A DNA stretch of 64,000 bases. It comes from Aromatoleum bremense (lineage in GTDB: Bacteria; Pseudomonadota; Gammaproteobacteria; Burkholderiales; Rhodocyclaceae). The translations under genes were made by a program, and so were the position numbers. The notes under the pieces are model-generated. The model saw only the letters and a program-made list of their open reading frames with translations. It made no database searches and was not told the DNA's origin. The DNA is taken from contig NZ_CP059467.1 of the NCBI RefSeq assembly GCF_017894365.1, positions 2,852,001 to 2,916,000 of the forward strand, read 5' to 3'. This document shows, one piece after another, positions 17,028-25,604 of the stretch (position 1 is the stretch's first letter; every line of letters starts with the position of its first letter).

Positions 17028-18394
17028 GGTCTCTTGACCCGGCGGCGCAGGTGGTTCAGCAGGTCGATGCGCGTGATCAGGCCGACGAAGCTGTCGCCGT
17101 CCATGACGATCGCGACCATGCCCTGGTCGAGGATCTGCACCACGCGCGCGAGCGGCGCGTCGGGCTGCAGGGTTTCGAGCCGCGTGCTCATCACCGACGA
17201 CACCGTGTCGCCGAAGTGCGTCGCTTCGCTGACGACCGCGTGCAGCACGTCGGACTCGTCGATGATGCCGACGACGTCGTTGCCATCGAGCACCGGCAAC
17301 TGCGACACTTGGTACAGCTTGAAGCGTCCGAACGCGGTCAGCAGCGTGTCGTCCGGGCGCACCGTGACGACCGAGCCTTCGGCGTAGCGGCGCTGCACGA
17401 GATCGGTCAGGCCGCCCGCGGCCGGGTGCGTCAGGAAGCCCTGGTCGTACATCCAGAAGTCGTTGAACATCTTCGACAGGTACTTGTTGCCGCTGTCGCA
17501 GGCGAAGGTCACGACGCGCTCGGGCTGCTCGCGGCTGCGGCAGTAGCGCAGGGCCGCGGCGAGCAGCGTGCCCGACGACGAGCCGGCGAGGATGCCTTCG
17601 GTCGCGAGCAGCTCGCGCGCGGTCGCGAAGCTCTCGGCGTCGTCGATCGTGTAGGCCTCGGCGACGCCGGAGAGGTCGGCTATCGGCGGCACGAAGTCCT
17701 CACCGATGCCTTCGACGAGCCACGCGCCGGCGTCGGTCATCTCGCCGGTCCTGACGAAATGCGCGAGCACCGAACCGGCCGGGTCGGCGAGCACCATTTT
17801 TACGTGCGGCGCATTGCTGCGGAAATAGCGCGTGAGTCCCGTCAGCGTGCCGCCGCTGCCGACGCCGCAGACAACTGCGTCGAGCCGCTCGCCGGTCTGC
17901 GCCCAGATCTCCGGGCCGGTCGTCTTTTCGTGTGCGTCCGGGTTCGCGGGGTTGCCGAACTGGTTGATATAGACCGAGTTCGGTGTGCGCACGGCGATCG
18001 CCTCGGCCATGTCCTGGTAATACTCGGGATGGCCCTTGCCGACATCCGAGCGCGTCATGATGATCTCGGCGCCGAGCGCGCGCAGGTGGAAGATCTTCTC
18101 CTGGCTCATCTTGTCCGGGATCACGAGCTTCGTGCGGTAGCCTTTCGCGAGGCCGACCAGCGCGAGCGCGAGACCGGTGTTGCCGGCGGTCGCCTCGATC
18201 AGCGTGCCGCCGGGGCGGATGCGGCCGTCGCGCTCGGCGGCGTCGATCATCGACACCGCGATGCGATCCTTGATCGAGCCGCCGGGATTCTGGCTTTCGA
18301 GCTTGATGAAGAGCTCGCACGGCCCGGTATCGATGCGGGTGATCGGCAGCAGCGGCGTGTTGCCGATGAGCTCGAGCAGGCTTGCGGGCGCCAT
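17024..18394 (-). CDS. cbs: Cystathionine beta-synthase with C-terminal CBS pair
   Basis: This PLP enzyme condenses serine with homocysteine to cystathionine. The 456 residues comprise a fold-type II catalytic domain (1-320) with LIGNTPLLPI, the PLP Lys in NPGGSIKDRIA near residue 40, EATAGNTGLALA, the phosphate-binding loop GVGSGGTLTG and SSSGTLLAA. A Bateman module of two CBS motifs follows (about 335-455), which in some homologues binds adenosyl ligands. There is no N-terminal heme domain. It forms a two-gene operon with the downstream lyase. GGAGGAGGC lies just before the ATG. Confidence 0.92.
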   Translation of the reverse strand: MAPASLLELIGNTPLLPITRIDTGPCELFIKLESQNPGGSIKDRIAVSMIDAAERDGRIRPGGTLIEATAGNTGLALALVGLAKGYRTKLVIPDKMSQEKIFHLRALGAEIIMTRSDVGKGHPEYYQDMAEAIAVRTPNSVYINQFGNPANPDAHEKTTGPEIWAQTGERLDAVVCGVGSGGTLTGLTRYFRSNAPHVKMVLADPAGSVLAHFVRTGEMTDAGAWLVEGIGEDFVPPIADLSGVAEAYTIDDAESFATARELLATEGILAGSSSGTLLAAALRYCRSREQPERVVTFACDSGNKYLSKMFNDFWMYDQGFLTHPAAGGLTDLVQRRYAEGSVVTVRPDDTLLTAFGRFKLYQVSQLPVLDGNDVVGIIDESDVLHAVVSEATHFGDTVSSVMSTRLETLQPDAPLARVVQILDQGMVAIVMDGDSFVGLITRIDLLNHLRRRVKRP

Positions 18395-18587
18395 CGATGC
18401 CTCCTCCCGAACCGGGGCCGGACGTGGCTTGGACCGAAACGTGGCGGCGAGTCACAAACCCGCCGCAAACATGCGACAGCGCAGCGGTGCGCGGAGTTCG
18501 CGGGGGCCGCTGCAATTCGGGCCGTTCCGGCGCCGCCCTTTTCTCGACTCGGGGCGGGCAGTCCCGCCGGGGCCGGGCTGCTTTCGG

Positions 18588-18621
18588 GCGGACCGCGCGA
18601 GTTCCCGCGCGGTCCGCTTTT
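18588..18621 (+). terminator. Strong intrinsic terminator with no upstream gene on its strand
   Basis: A perfect 12-bp stem (GCGGACCGCGCG at 18588-18599 with its complement at 18606-18617), a 6-base loop and a TTTT tract form a rightward terminator. It sits inside the 390-base divergent gap between cbs (leftward) and trxC (rightward), where no rightward gene precedes it. A short RNA starting in 18395-18580 or a premature stop in a long trxC leader would explain it. Nothing else is recognised in this gap apart from the trxC ribosome-binding site. Confidence 0.75.
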
Positions 18622-18784
18622 CTACCGCCGTGTGCCGGCTGGGGCAGGCAGTGCGGAGCGCAGCGGGCGGAATCCGGAAGGCGTATTGAACCGGATCGTC
18701 CGGAGAGCCTCTGAATGAGCGATGCCGCGATCGCTTTCACCGGATGTTCTTTCCCCGTCACTCTGCACAACCTGGGAGGCCCCG

Positions 18785-19225
18785 ATGACCACCGAAACCC
18801 TGACCATTGCCTGTCCGCACTGCCACGTCCTGAACCGCTTGCCGGGCGGCCGTCTCAGCGACGACCCGAACTGCGGCAAATGCCATCAGCCGCTCTTCAC
18901 CGGCCATCCGGTCGAACTCGACGCCACGAGCTTCGACGTGCACGCCGGTCACGGCGATCTGCCGCTGCTCGTCGATTTCTGGGCGTCGTGGTGCGGCCCG
19001 TGCCGGACGATGGCGCCTGCGTTCGAGGAGGCCGCGGCGAAGCTCAAGCCGCATGTTCGGCTCGCGAAAGTCAATACCGAGGAGGCGCAGGATCTCGCGG
19101 CGCGCTACGCGATCCGCAGCATCCCGACGATGGTGCTGTTCCGCGCCGGGCGCGAAGTCGCGCGCCAGTCCGGGGCGATAAACACCGGGCAGATCCTGCA
19201 GTGGGCGAAGGCGCAGGGACTGTGA
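18785..19225 (+). CDS. trxC: Thioredoxin 2
   Basis: This is a cytosolic thiol-disulfide reductase of the TrxC type. The 146 residues begin with a zinc-finger-like module with two CxxC pairs (CPHC near 11-14, CGKC near 31-34) followed by a thioredoxin fold with the active site WCGPC near residue 73 and the cis-Pro in SIPTMVLF. The start at 18785 is set by GGGAGG four bases upstream and by the family N-terminus; a frame extending to 18722 lacks support. Its neighbours are the transsulfuration operon (divergent) and yjdM. Confidence 0.93.
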   Translation: MTTETLTIACPHCHVLNRLPGGRLSDDPNCGKCHQPLFTGHPVELDATSFDVHAGHGDLPLLVDFWASWCGPCRTMAPAFEEAAAKLKPHVRLAKVNTEEAQDLAARYAIRSIPTMVLFRAGREVARQSGAINTGQILQWAKAQGL

Positions 19226-19330
19226 GGGCGTCCGCCCGCCTGCAACGACGCTGCCGCGCGACGCAAGGGTTGCCGAGGCCGGGCGGGGCGCGGATACTGC
19301 CGGCCTTCGAACCCGATAGCCTGAGGAACC

Positions 19331-19672
19331 ATGTCCACGATCCCCGCTTGCCCCCGATGCGCGATGGAGAACACCTACCCGGACGGCGGCAATTACATCT
19401 GCGCCGATTGCGCCCACGAGTGGCCGATCGCGGCAGCCGCCGACGCGGATGATGAGGCCGATGCGCTCGTGAAGGATGCCAACGGCAACGTGCTGGCGGA
19501 TGGCGACTCGGTCGTGCTGATCAAGGACCTGAAGGTCAAGGGGTCCTCGATCACGCTGAAGGTCGGCACGAAGGTCAAGAGCATCCGCCTTGTCGGCGGA
19601 GACCACGAGGTCGACTGCAGGATGGACGCCGGCAGCTTCATGCTGAAGGCCTGCTACCTGAAGAAGGTCTGA
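19331..19672 (+). CDS. yjdM: Zinc-ribbon protein of the PhnA/YjdM family
   Basis: This 113-residue protein has an N-terminal zinc ribbon ([21 protein letters not shown], shown here only by its ends CPRC and CADC) and the family core [16 protein letters not shown] and [21 protein letters not shown]. The family was once linked to phosphonate use but its biochemical role is not settled, and there are no phosphonate genes here. It is followed by a convergent gene 31 bases away. Length is normal for the family. Confidence 0.92.
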   Translation: MSTIPACPRCAMENTYPDGGNYICADCAHEWPIAAAADADDEADALVKDANGNVLADGDSVVLIKDLKVKGSSITLKVGTKVKSIRLVGGDHEVDCRMDAGSFMLKACYLKKV

Positions 19673-19703
19673 GCGGCTTTCTTCCTGCCGGCCGCGGCTG
19701 GGG

Positions 19704-21713
19704 TCAAGCGGAGCGTACGTGGCGCAGCACCGGATGAGTCCGGTCGATCTCTTCGAGCGGGCGCTTCTTGCCCGCGGGCGACAGCGCCGTGTAGGCGCCC
19801 AGCATGTCGGCGGGGAGCCGCCCGACGATGCCGAACAGGTCCGCGAAACGCACGCCCTGGCGCACCAGATAGGCGATGTAGCTGTGACGCAGCGCCGCGG
19901 ACGTGATCTCGTCCGCGCCGGGGATGCCGGCATCGTGCGCGGCGTAAAGAAGCGTCGCATCGAGCGCGTCGGACGTCTCGCCACTCGCGGCGGGGACGAC
20001 AGGGCCGTCGTCCGTTTGCGGAGGGTGTTCCCGGTACCGGCCGAGTTGCGCCTCGAACGCTGCAGACAGCGGCACGGCGCGGTCCGGCAGGAGAATGCGG
20101 CGGTTGGCCAGATCGACCGCCGGCCATTTCAGCCGTGCGAGTTCGTCGAACGACAGGCCGGAAAGCAGCGCGAGCGCGCCGATGCGGGCGTCGTCGGGCA
20201 GTTCGTCGAGCAGCTGCGCGATCTCGGTTTCGTCGAGTTCGCGCGGCAGTTGCGCGGCGCCCGCGAGCAGCGCCGACGACGCGAACTGCCCGAGCGCCTC
20301 CGGTGCGCGCGCTGCCGGCAGCTGCACGCTGCGCAGCCACGCGGGCGCAATGACGAGCGACGGAGCCGGGGCCGTGCGGTTGAATAGCTCGACGATCCAG
20401 GTCGTCAGCAGCGCCAGCAGCAGCGACGCCGTCACGCCGATCGCCGCGTCCCGGCCGTATTGGGGCCGCCACGGCTCGCCCGGCGGGAAAGCCGCTTCGA
20501 ACGTCGTCACTTCCGGGACGCGGATCCGCTCCGCGGCCTGCAGTCCGGTCGCCCTGACGACCGCGGTCCGGTGCATCTCCTCGAGTCCGGTCAGCTCCTC
20601 CTGCATGGCCTTGAACTCGCCCAGGCGCGCAGTGAACGCCTGGACCGTCCGCCGCTCGCCGCCCGCCTGTTGAGCCAGCCGGTCGACGGCCGCACGCGCC
20701 GCCGCGACTTCCTCTTCGGCGTCGCTCAGCGCTGCCTGCTGCCCGCCTTCGCGGACCTGCTTCATCTGTTCGTCCAGGCTCGCGATCCGCATGCGCAAGG
20801 CCTTGGCGCGCGGATCGAACGCGAGGAAGTCCGGCGTGTAGGCCCGCTCCAGCTCGTGCTGCTCCTCGCGCAACTGCGACGCACGCTGCTCGAGATTGGA
20901 CAGCGTCGGGTTGTCGCGCGCCCGGACGATCGACTTGCCGGCCGCGATCGACTCGCGCAACGAACGCAGTTTCGCTTCGGCTGCGACGAGCCGGTCGTTC
21001 GCCGCGTTCAGCGATTGTCCGACGCCCTTGACCTGGCTCAGGACGTGATTTTCGTCGCGCTCCAGCGAGACGATGTCGTGGCGGCGGCGATAGTCGTCGA
21101 GCGCGCGCCGCTTCTCGGCGACGCGCTCTTCGAGCTTCTCGGCCTCGTCCTGCGCCTTGGTCGCACGGCTGCCCGAATACTGGCGATAACGTTCGGCGAG
21201 CTGGCCGCGGTAAGTGTCGATCAACGCGTTGACGAGCGGAGCGAGCGCGTCGGCCGGCCTGCCGCTCGCGGCGAGCTCGACGACGTCGGTTCCTTCGACC
21301 GGTGTCGCGTCGAGCATCCGCCGATAGTCCTCGACGCTATCGCCGCTATCGCCGCTGCCATCGCCGGAGCCGGCCGGCAGCGGCGTGCCGATGCCGGCGA
21401 GCCGGGCGGCCGCTTTCTCGACGAGCGGGCGGCTCGTGAGCACTTCGACTTCGGTCAGGAACGCCGCCTGGACTGCGGCCCTGCGTTCGTCGGCGGTGTC
21501 GCCGTTGCCCGGCATGTCGATGCGCAGCCGCGCGGCAGTGCGGTATTCGGCGGGACGCGAGTAGTCGTAGATCAGGCTCGCGGTGGCGAACAGCAGGAAA
21601 CTCAGGCCGAAGACGGCAATGCGCCGCCGCTTGTGCGGAGCTGGGTGGGCGGTCGGGGCGAGGCCGCTCCAGAACGGATCGACAGTAGTGGGGCCGGTGT
21701 CGTCGCGGATCAT
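19704..21713 (-). CDS. Wzz/GumC-type chain-length protein fused to a degenerate tyrosine-recombinase-like domain
   Basis: With the ATG at 21713 the protein has 669 residues. It has a Pro/His/Arg-rich cytoplasmic N-terminus, membrane helix 1 (about 31-49), a Wzz-type start (YRTAARLRIDMPG), long periplasmic coiled coils (about 185-380), a GumC-like segment before helix 2 (about 423-443), and a cytoplasmic C-terminal domain (about 494-655). That last domain follows the plan of a tyrosine recombinase: LDETEIAQLLDELPDDAR, then ALLSGLSFDELARLKWPAVD, ALRHSYIAYLVRQG and a late Tyr641. The catalytic set is degraded: the first Arg is Ser521, the box-II His is Ala and the HxxR-distal His is Arg, while Arg609 and Tyr641 remain. 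Recombination is therefore unlikely; protein or DNA binding is open. Upstream ATGs (21746, 21800) lack Shine-Dalgarno support. No exopolysaccharide genes adjoin it. Confidence 0.82.
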   Translation of the reverse strand: MIRDDTGPTTVDPFWSGLAPTAHPAPHKRRRIAVFGLSFLLFATASLIYDYSRPAEYRTAARLRIDMPGNGDTADERRAAVQAAFLTEVEVLTSRPLVEKAAARLAGIGTPLPAGSGDGSGDSGDSVEDYRRMLDATPVEGTDVVELAASGRPADALAPLVNALIDTYRGQLAERYRQYSGSRATKAQDEAEKLEERVAEKRRALDDYRRRHDIVSLERDENHVLSQVKGVGQSLNAANDRLVAAEAKLRSLRESIAAGKSIVRARDNPTLSNLEQRASQLREEQHELERAYTPDFLAFDPRAKALRMRIASLDEQMKQVREGGQQAALSDAEEEVAAARAAVDRLAQQAGGERRTVQAFTARLGEFKAMQEELTGLEEMHRTAVVRATGLQAAERIRVPEVTTFEAAFPPGEPWRPQYGRDAAIGVTASLLLALLTTWIVELFNRTAPAPSLVIAPAWLRSVQLPAARAPEALGQFASSALLAGAAQLPRELDETEIAQLLDELPDDARIGALALLSGLSFDELARLKWPAVDLANRRILLPDRAVPLSAAFEAQLGRYREHPPQTDDGPVVPAASGETSDALDATLLYAAHDAGIPGADEITSAALRHSYIAYLVRQGVRFADLFGIVGRLPADMLGAYTALSPAGKKRPLEEIDRTHPVLRHVRSA

Positions 21714-22039
21714 GCTCTCGATCCGCACAGAATATCTGAGCAGCATGACGCGGTGCGCAAAGCGAATTCTTCCATGTGCCTGTCTCCTTCCTCGCCGCAT
21801 CGCCTCGACTTGACGGACGGATTAAGTGGATGAACTGCGTATGCCTATTGAAGCATTCCGGCGGCGAAAACTCATGCAGGTATTCATCCGCTTACAGTCT
21901 CGGCGGACAGGGGCGCAGCCGTGCCGCCCACGTGGCCTGTGGTCGGTCGGGGCCTGTTGCGGGGAGTGCTACGGGCGGGTTGTGTCGCCGCGGCGACAGG
22001 CGCTGGTGCTGCGCCCTCCAGCGCGCGACAGCGCAAGCT
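21714..22039. other. Intergenic region without a recognised gene
   Basis: This 326-base gap separates the end of the hydrogenase-like operon from the start of the Wzz fusion gene, both read leftward. It should contain the fusion gene's promoter, but no convincing -35/-10 pair was found. A perfect 16-base palindrome TGTCGCCGCGGCGACA lies at 21983-21998, 41 bases past the last gene of the operon; it has no T run, so it is not a standard terminator. Confidence 0.5.
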
Positions 22040-22603
22040 TCAGTTGAAGCCGGGCGTGAAATCGGGCGCCGTGCCGCCATCTCCGGCAAGGGATGGACGG
22101 CCCTGCAGGGCGGTGAGGATGCCGGCGAGGATGTCCGCCGGGGGCGGGGGGCAGCCGGGAACGGTGACGTCGACCGGAATGACGTTCGACACCCGCCCGC
22201 AACTCGCGTAGCTTTCGCCGAAAATGCCGCCGGTGCAGCCGCAGTCACCGATTGCGACGACGAGCTTCGGTGCCGGGGTCGCATCGTAGGTGCGCTTCAG
22301 CGCGAGCTCCATGTGCCGCGACACCGGGCCGGTGACGAGCAGCATGTCGGCATGACGCGGGCTCGCGACGAACTTGATGCCGAGTCCCTCGATATTGTAG
22401 TAGGGGTTGTTCAACGCGTGGATCTCGAGCTCGCAGCCGTTGCACGAGCCGGCGTCGACCTGCCGGATCGCCAGCGCGCGGCCGAGGATCGCGAGAATGT
22501 CGGCGTGGATCAGGTGTGCCCGGTGGCGCGACGCGGAAAGGGGCTGGGGGGCCGATGCGCCGGGACGGCCATGGCGGACGATGTACTTGAGGATGTGCCA
22601 CAT
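22040..22603 (-). CDS. hyfI: Small Fe-S subunit of a hydrogenase-4/complex I-like membrane complex (HyfI/NuoB-like)
   Basis: The 187-residue product belongs to the NuoB/hydrogenase small-subunit family. The cluster ligands are all present: Cys54 and Cys57 in GSCNGCELE, Cys121 in GDCGCTGG and Cys151 in VPGCPPPP. It can thus bind one [4Fe-4S] cluster of the N2 type that passes electrons to or from the large subunit. It is the last gene of the operon and overlaps the large-subunit stop by one base (TGATG). About 45 residues precede the Fe-S fold. Confidence 0.88.
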   Translation of the reverse strand: MWHILKYIVRHGRPGASAPQPLSASRHRAHLIHADILAILGRALAIRQVDAGSCNGCELEIHALNNPYYNIEGLGIKFVASPRHADMLLVTGPVSRHMELALKRTYDATPAPKLVVAIGDCGCTGGIFGESYASCGRVSNVIPVDVTVPGCPPPPADILAGILTALQGRPSLAGDGGTAPDFTPGFN

Positions 22604-24147
22604 CACAGATCCTGCGCGGAATAGCCGAGGTTGAAGGATTTGTTGATCAGCGGGAAGTCGGCGACGATGTTGTCGATGATCGCGTGCTCGATCACCGGCC
22701 AGTTCTGCCACGACGGATCGTGGCAATGGCAGCGCGCGATGCGCCCGCGCGCATCGGTTTCGAGTGCGACGAATATTTCGCCGCGCCAGCCTTCGATCCA
22801 GCCGGCGCCGGACCCCGCGGCGCGAATTGCGACCGGTACATGGAGCGGACCCTCTGGCAGCGCGGCGAGCAGGGCGTCGATCAGCCGCAGCGACTCGAAG
22901 CATTCGTCGAAGCGCAGCGCGACGCGGGCGGCGACGTCGCCGTTGAGCTGCGTGGACGCGGTCACCGCCAGCTCGTCGTACGGCGGCCACGGAAAGTCCG
23001 CGCGCAGGTCCGCGGCCTGCCCGCTCGCGCGCCCGGCGAGCCCGGTCAGACCGAGCCGCGCGGCGAGTTCCGGCGTCACGCGGCCGGTGGTCACGAAGCG
23101 GTCCTGCAGGCCGGCGTGCTCGTCGTAGATGTCCTTCAGTTCCGCGACTTCGGCGGCGAGCGCGTTCGCCTCGCGGCGCAGCTGCGCGGCGGTGGCGGCG
23201 TCGAGATCCTGCACGACGCCGCCCGGGCGGATGCGGTCCATCAGAAGCCGGTGGCCGAACGCCTCGAAGTTCGCCCGCAACCAGTCTTCGCGCAGGCGCG
23301 AGAACTGCGCGAGCGCAAAGCCGAATGCGGCGTCGTTGCCGAGCGCACCAAGATCGCCGAGGTGGTTCGCGACGCGCTCGCGCTCGAGCAGCAGCGCGCG
23401 CAGCCATGCCGCGCGCTCCGGCACCACCACGCCGGCAGCCGACTCGGCCGCCATCGCGTATGCCCACGCATACGCCACCGTGCTGTCGCCCGACACGCGC
23501 CCCGCCAGCCGCGCGCCTTCGTCGATGTCCATACCCATGAAGCAGCGCTCGATGCCCTTGTGCGTGTAGCCGAGCCGCTCCTCGAGCCGCAGCACTTTCT
23601 CGCCTACGACCGAGAAGCGGAAATGCCCCGGCTCGATCGTGCCGGCGTGCACCGGCCCGACCGGGATTTCATGCACGCCGTCGCCTTCGACAAGGACGAA
23701 GGGGTAGTTGTCGGGTTGCGGTGCGAAGCGTTCCTGGCCGGTGTTCTCGATGCGCAGCGGGAAGTAGTCGGCCGGCCACGCGCCGTGGCGCAACCACGGG
23801 CGTGTGTCGGCGGCGTCCTCGGCGTCGATGCCGACCAGATCATGCGCGGTGCGCTGCATGCGGACTGCCGGGGCGAAGAAGCGCGAGATGTCCGGGTAGG
23901 CCGGGCGCACAACGTCGAGCCCGAGCTCCGCCCACAGCAAGCCTTCCGCGGTCGCGTACGCTGCCGCCACCGCGAAGCCGTCACCCGCCGCGCGCCGGTC
24001 GCTGCCCCACAGGCTCACGAGCCGGCCTTTCGCTTCGGCGACCGCGAGCGCGAGCGCGCTCCACTGCGCCGCATCGACGCGGGCGCGATGCATCGGCAGC
24101 GGCGCAGCGAGCCGTTCGAAGCGGCAATCGAGTCCGGGTAATTCCAT
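22603..24147 (-). CDS. hyfG: Large subunit of hydrogenase-4-like complex (HyfG/HycE/NuoCD-like) lacking nickel ligands
   Basis: The 514-residue product has a NuoC-like N-terminal part (about 25-150) fused to a NuoD/HycE-like part with GPVHAGTIEPGHFRF and RLGYTHKGIE. In [NiFe] hydrogenases the next motif is RxCGxC; here residues 217-222 read RVSGDS, so both cysteines are serine. The C-terminal DPCxxC is DPSWQNW. With all four nickel cysteines gone it cannot hold a NiFe centre, although the electron-transfer and membrane partners are intact. This is the hallmark of the hydrogenase-related (Ehr-type) complexes. GGAGG lies before the ATG at 24147, two bases from the previous stop. The true electron acceptor is unknown. 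Confidence 0.88.
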   Translation of the reverse strand: MELPGLDCRFERLAAPLPMHRARVDAAQWSALALAVAEAKGRLVSLWGSDRRAAGDGFAVAAAYATAEGLLWAELGLDVVRPAYPDISRFFAPAVRMQRTAHDLVGIDAEDAADTRPWLRHGAWPADYFPLRIENTGQERFAPQPDNYPFVLVEGDGVHEIPVGPVHAGTIEPGHFRFSVVGEKVLRLEERLGYTHKGIERCFMGMDIDEGARLAGRVSGDSTVAYAWAYAMAAESAAGVVVPERAAWLRALLLERERVANHLGDLGALGNDAAFGFALAQFSRLREDWLRANFEAFGHRLLMDRIRPGGVVQDLDAATAAQLRREANALAAEVAELKDIYDEHAGLQDRFVTTGRVTPELAARLGLTGLAGRASGQAADLRADFPWPPYDELAVTASTQLNGDVAARVALRFDECFESLRLIDALLAALPEGPLHVPVAIRAAGSGAGWIEGWRGEIFVALETDARGRIARCHCHDPSWQNWPVIEHAIIDNIVADFPLINKSFNLGYSAQDL

Positions 24148-24149
24148 CG

Positions 24150-25604
24150 TCAGCCTCCGATCATGCGCGCGGCCTCGCGGTACCAGCCGTCGAGCCAGGG
24201 CGGGATGTAGAGCCCGAGCATCAGCGCGAGCCCGAGATGGACGAACACCGGCAGCAGCGCCGGCGGATGCGCGAGCGGGCGCAGCGAGGTCTCGCCGAAC
24301 ACCATCGGCTGCACGCGGCCGAAGATCGCGGCGAAGGCGACGCCGAGCGCGACGAGCAGGAACGGCGTCGCCCATGGCAGCTCGCGCATCGCCGTCGTCA
24401 GGATCAGGAACTCGCTCGCGAAGACGCCGAACGGCGGCATGCCGAGGATCGCGAGCGTGCCGAGCATCAGCCCCCAGCCGACCGTCGGGCTCACTTTCAG
24501 CAGGCCGCGGATGTCCTCCATCGCCTGCGAGCCCGCTTTCTGCACCGCGTGGCCGACGGCGAAGAAGATCGCGGACTTGACGAGCGCATGCACCGTCATG
24601 TGCAGCAGCCCGGCGAAGTTCGCGATCGGACCGCCCAGACCGAACGCGAACGTCATCAGCCCCATGTGCTCGATCGACGAGTACGCGAACATGCGCTTGA
24701 CGTCGCGCTGGCGCGACAGGAAGAACGCCGCGACGACGACGGTGACCAGCCCGAACCCGATCATCATGCGCCCTGGCAGGCCGTTGGCGAGTGCGCCGTC
24801 GGCAAGCACCTTGACACGCAGCACCGCGTACAGCGCGACATTCAGCAGCAGCCCGGAGAGCACCGCCGAAATCGGCGTCGGGCCTTCGGCATGCGCGTCG
24901 GGGAGCCAGTTATGTACCGGCACGAGGCCGACTTTCGTGCCGTAGCCCAGCAGCAGGAACACGAACGCGAGCGACAGGATCGCCGGGTCGAGCAGGTGCT
25001 TCGACTCGGCCAGGTGAGTCCACAGCAGCGCGCCGTCGCCGCCGCCGATTGCGCGTTCCGCGGCGAGGTACAGCAGGATCGTGCCGAACAGCGCCTGCGC
25101 GATGCCGACGCCGCACAGGATGAAGTACTTCCACGCCGCCTCGAGGCTCGCCGCGGTGCGATAGACCGACACCAGCAGCACGGTCGTCAGCGTCGCCGCC
25201 TCCATCGCGACCCACAGGATGCCGAGGTTGTTGGTCGTCAGCGCGAGCAGCATCATGCCGTTGAAGAGCTGGTACATGCTGTGGAAGAGCCGCATGCGCC
25301 GCGGCGTCATCTTGCCGTGGTCACGCTCGATGCGCATGTAGGGGCGGGAGAACAGCGCGGTCGTGAAGCCGACGAACGCGGTCAGCGTGACGAGGAAGAC
25401 GTTGAGCGCATCGACGAAGAACCACTCGCCCCACGCGAGCAGCGGGCCGTCGCGGATCACCTGCACGGTCAGCCACGCGGCGGCCGCGAGCGTCGCGAGA
25501 CTGACTCCGGCGTTCAACTCCGGCGCCGACTCGCGCTCGCCCCACAGCGCGAGCAGCGCGCCGCCGGCGAGCGGGATCGCGAGGACGAGCAGCAGCGCTT
25601 CCAT
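24150..25604 (-). CDS. hyfF: Proton-antiporter-type membrane subunit (HyfF/NuoL,N-like)
   Basis: The 484-residue polytopic protein belongs to the Mrp/NuoN/HyfF antiporter family and has about 13-14 membrane helices. Family signatures include LWVAMEAATLTTVLLV with the conserved Glu near residue 130, GYGTKVGLVPVHNWLPDAHAEGP with its Lys and acidic residues near 225-245, and FAYSSIEHMGLM near 305. It is predicted to move protons as part of the complex. Its ATG overlaps the previous stop by one base. The alternative in-frame extension upstream is another reading of neighbouring genes and is not credible. Confidence 0.92.
   Translation of the reverse strand: MEALLLVLAIPLAGGALLALWGERESAPELNAGVSLATLAAAAWLTVQVIRDGPLLAWGEWFFVDALNVFLVTLTAFVGFTTALFSRPYMRIERDHGKMTPRRMRLFHSMYQLFNGMMLLALTTNNLGILWVAMEAATLTTVLLVSVYRTAASLEAAWKYFILCGVGIAQALFGTILLYLAAERAIGGGDGALLWTHLAESKHLLDPAILSLAFVFLLLGYGTKVGLVPVHNWLPDAHAEGPTPISAVLSGLLLNVALYAVLRVKVLADGALANGLPGRMMIGFGLVTVVVAAFFLSRQRDVKRMFAYSSIEHMGLMTFAFGLGGPIANFAGLLHMTVHALVKSAIFFAVGHAVQKAGSQAMEDIRGLLKVSPTVGWGLMLGTLAILGMPPFGVFASEFLILTTAMRELPWATPFLLVALGVAFAAIFGRVQPMVFGETSLRPLAHPPALLPVFVHLGLALMLGLYIPPWLDGWYREAARMIGG

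Noticed and set aside
19704..21713. A phage or integrative element signalled by the recombinase-like domain
   Set aside because: The domain is fused to a membrane protein, most catalytic residues are lost, and there are no attachment repeats, tRNA genes or phage genes nearby.
21983..21998. 16-base palindrome after the hydrogenase-like operon as a terminator
   Set aside because: There is no loop and no following T run; it could equally be a chance palindrome in GC-rich DNA.
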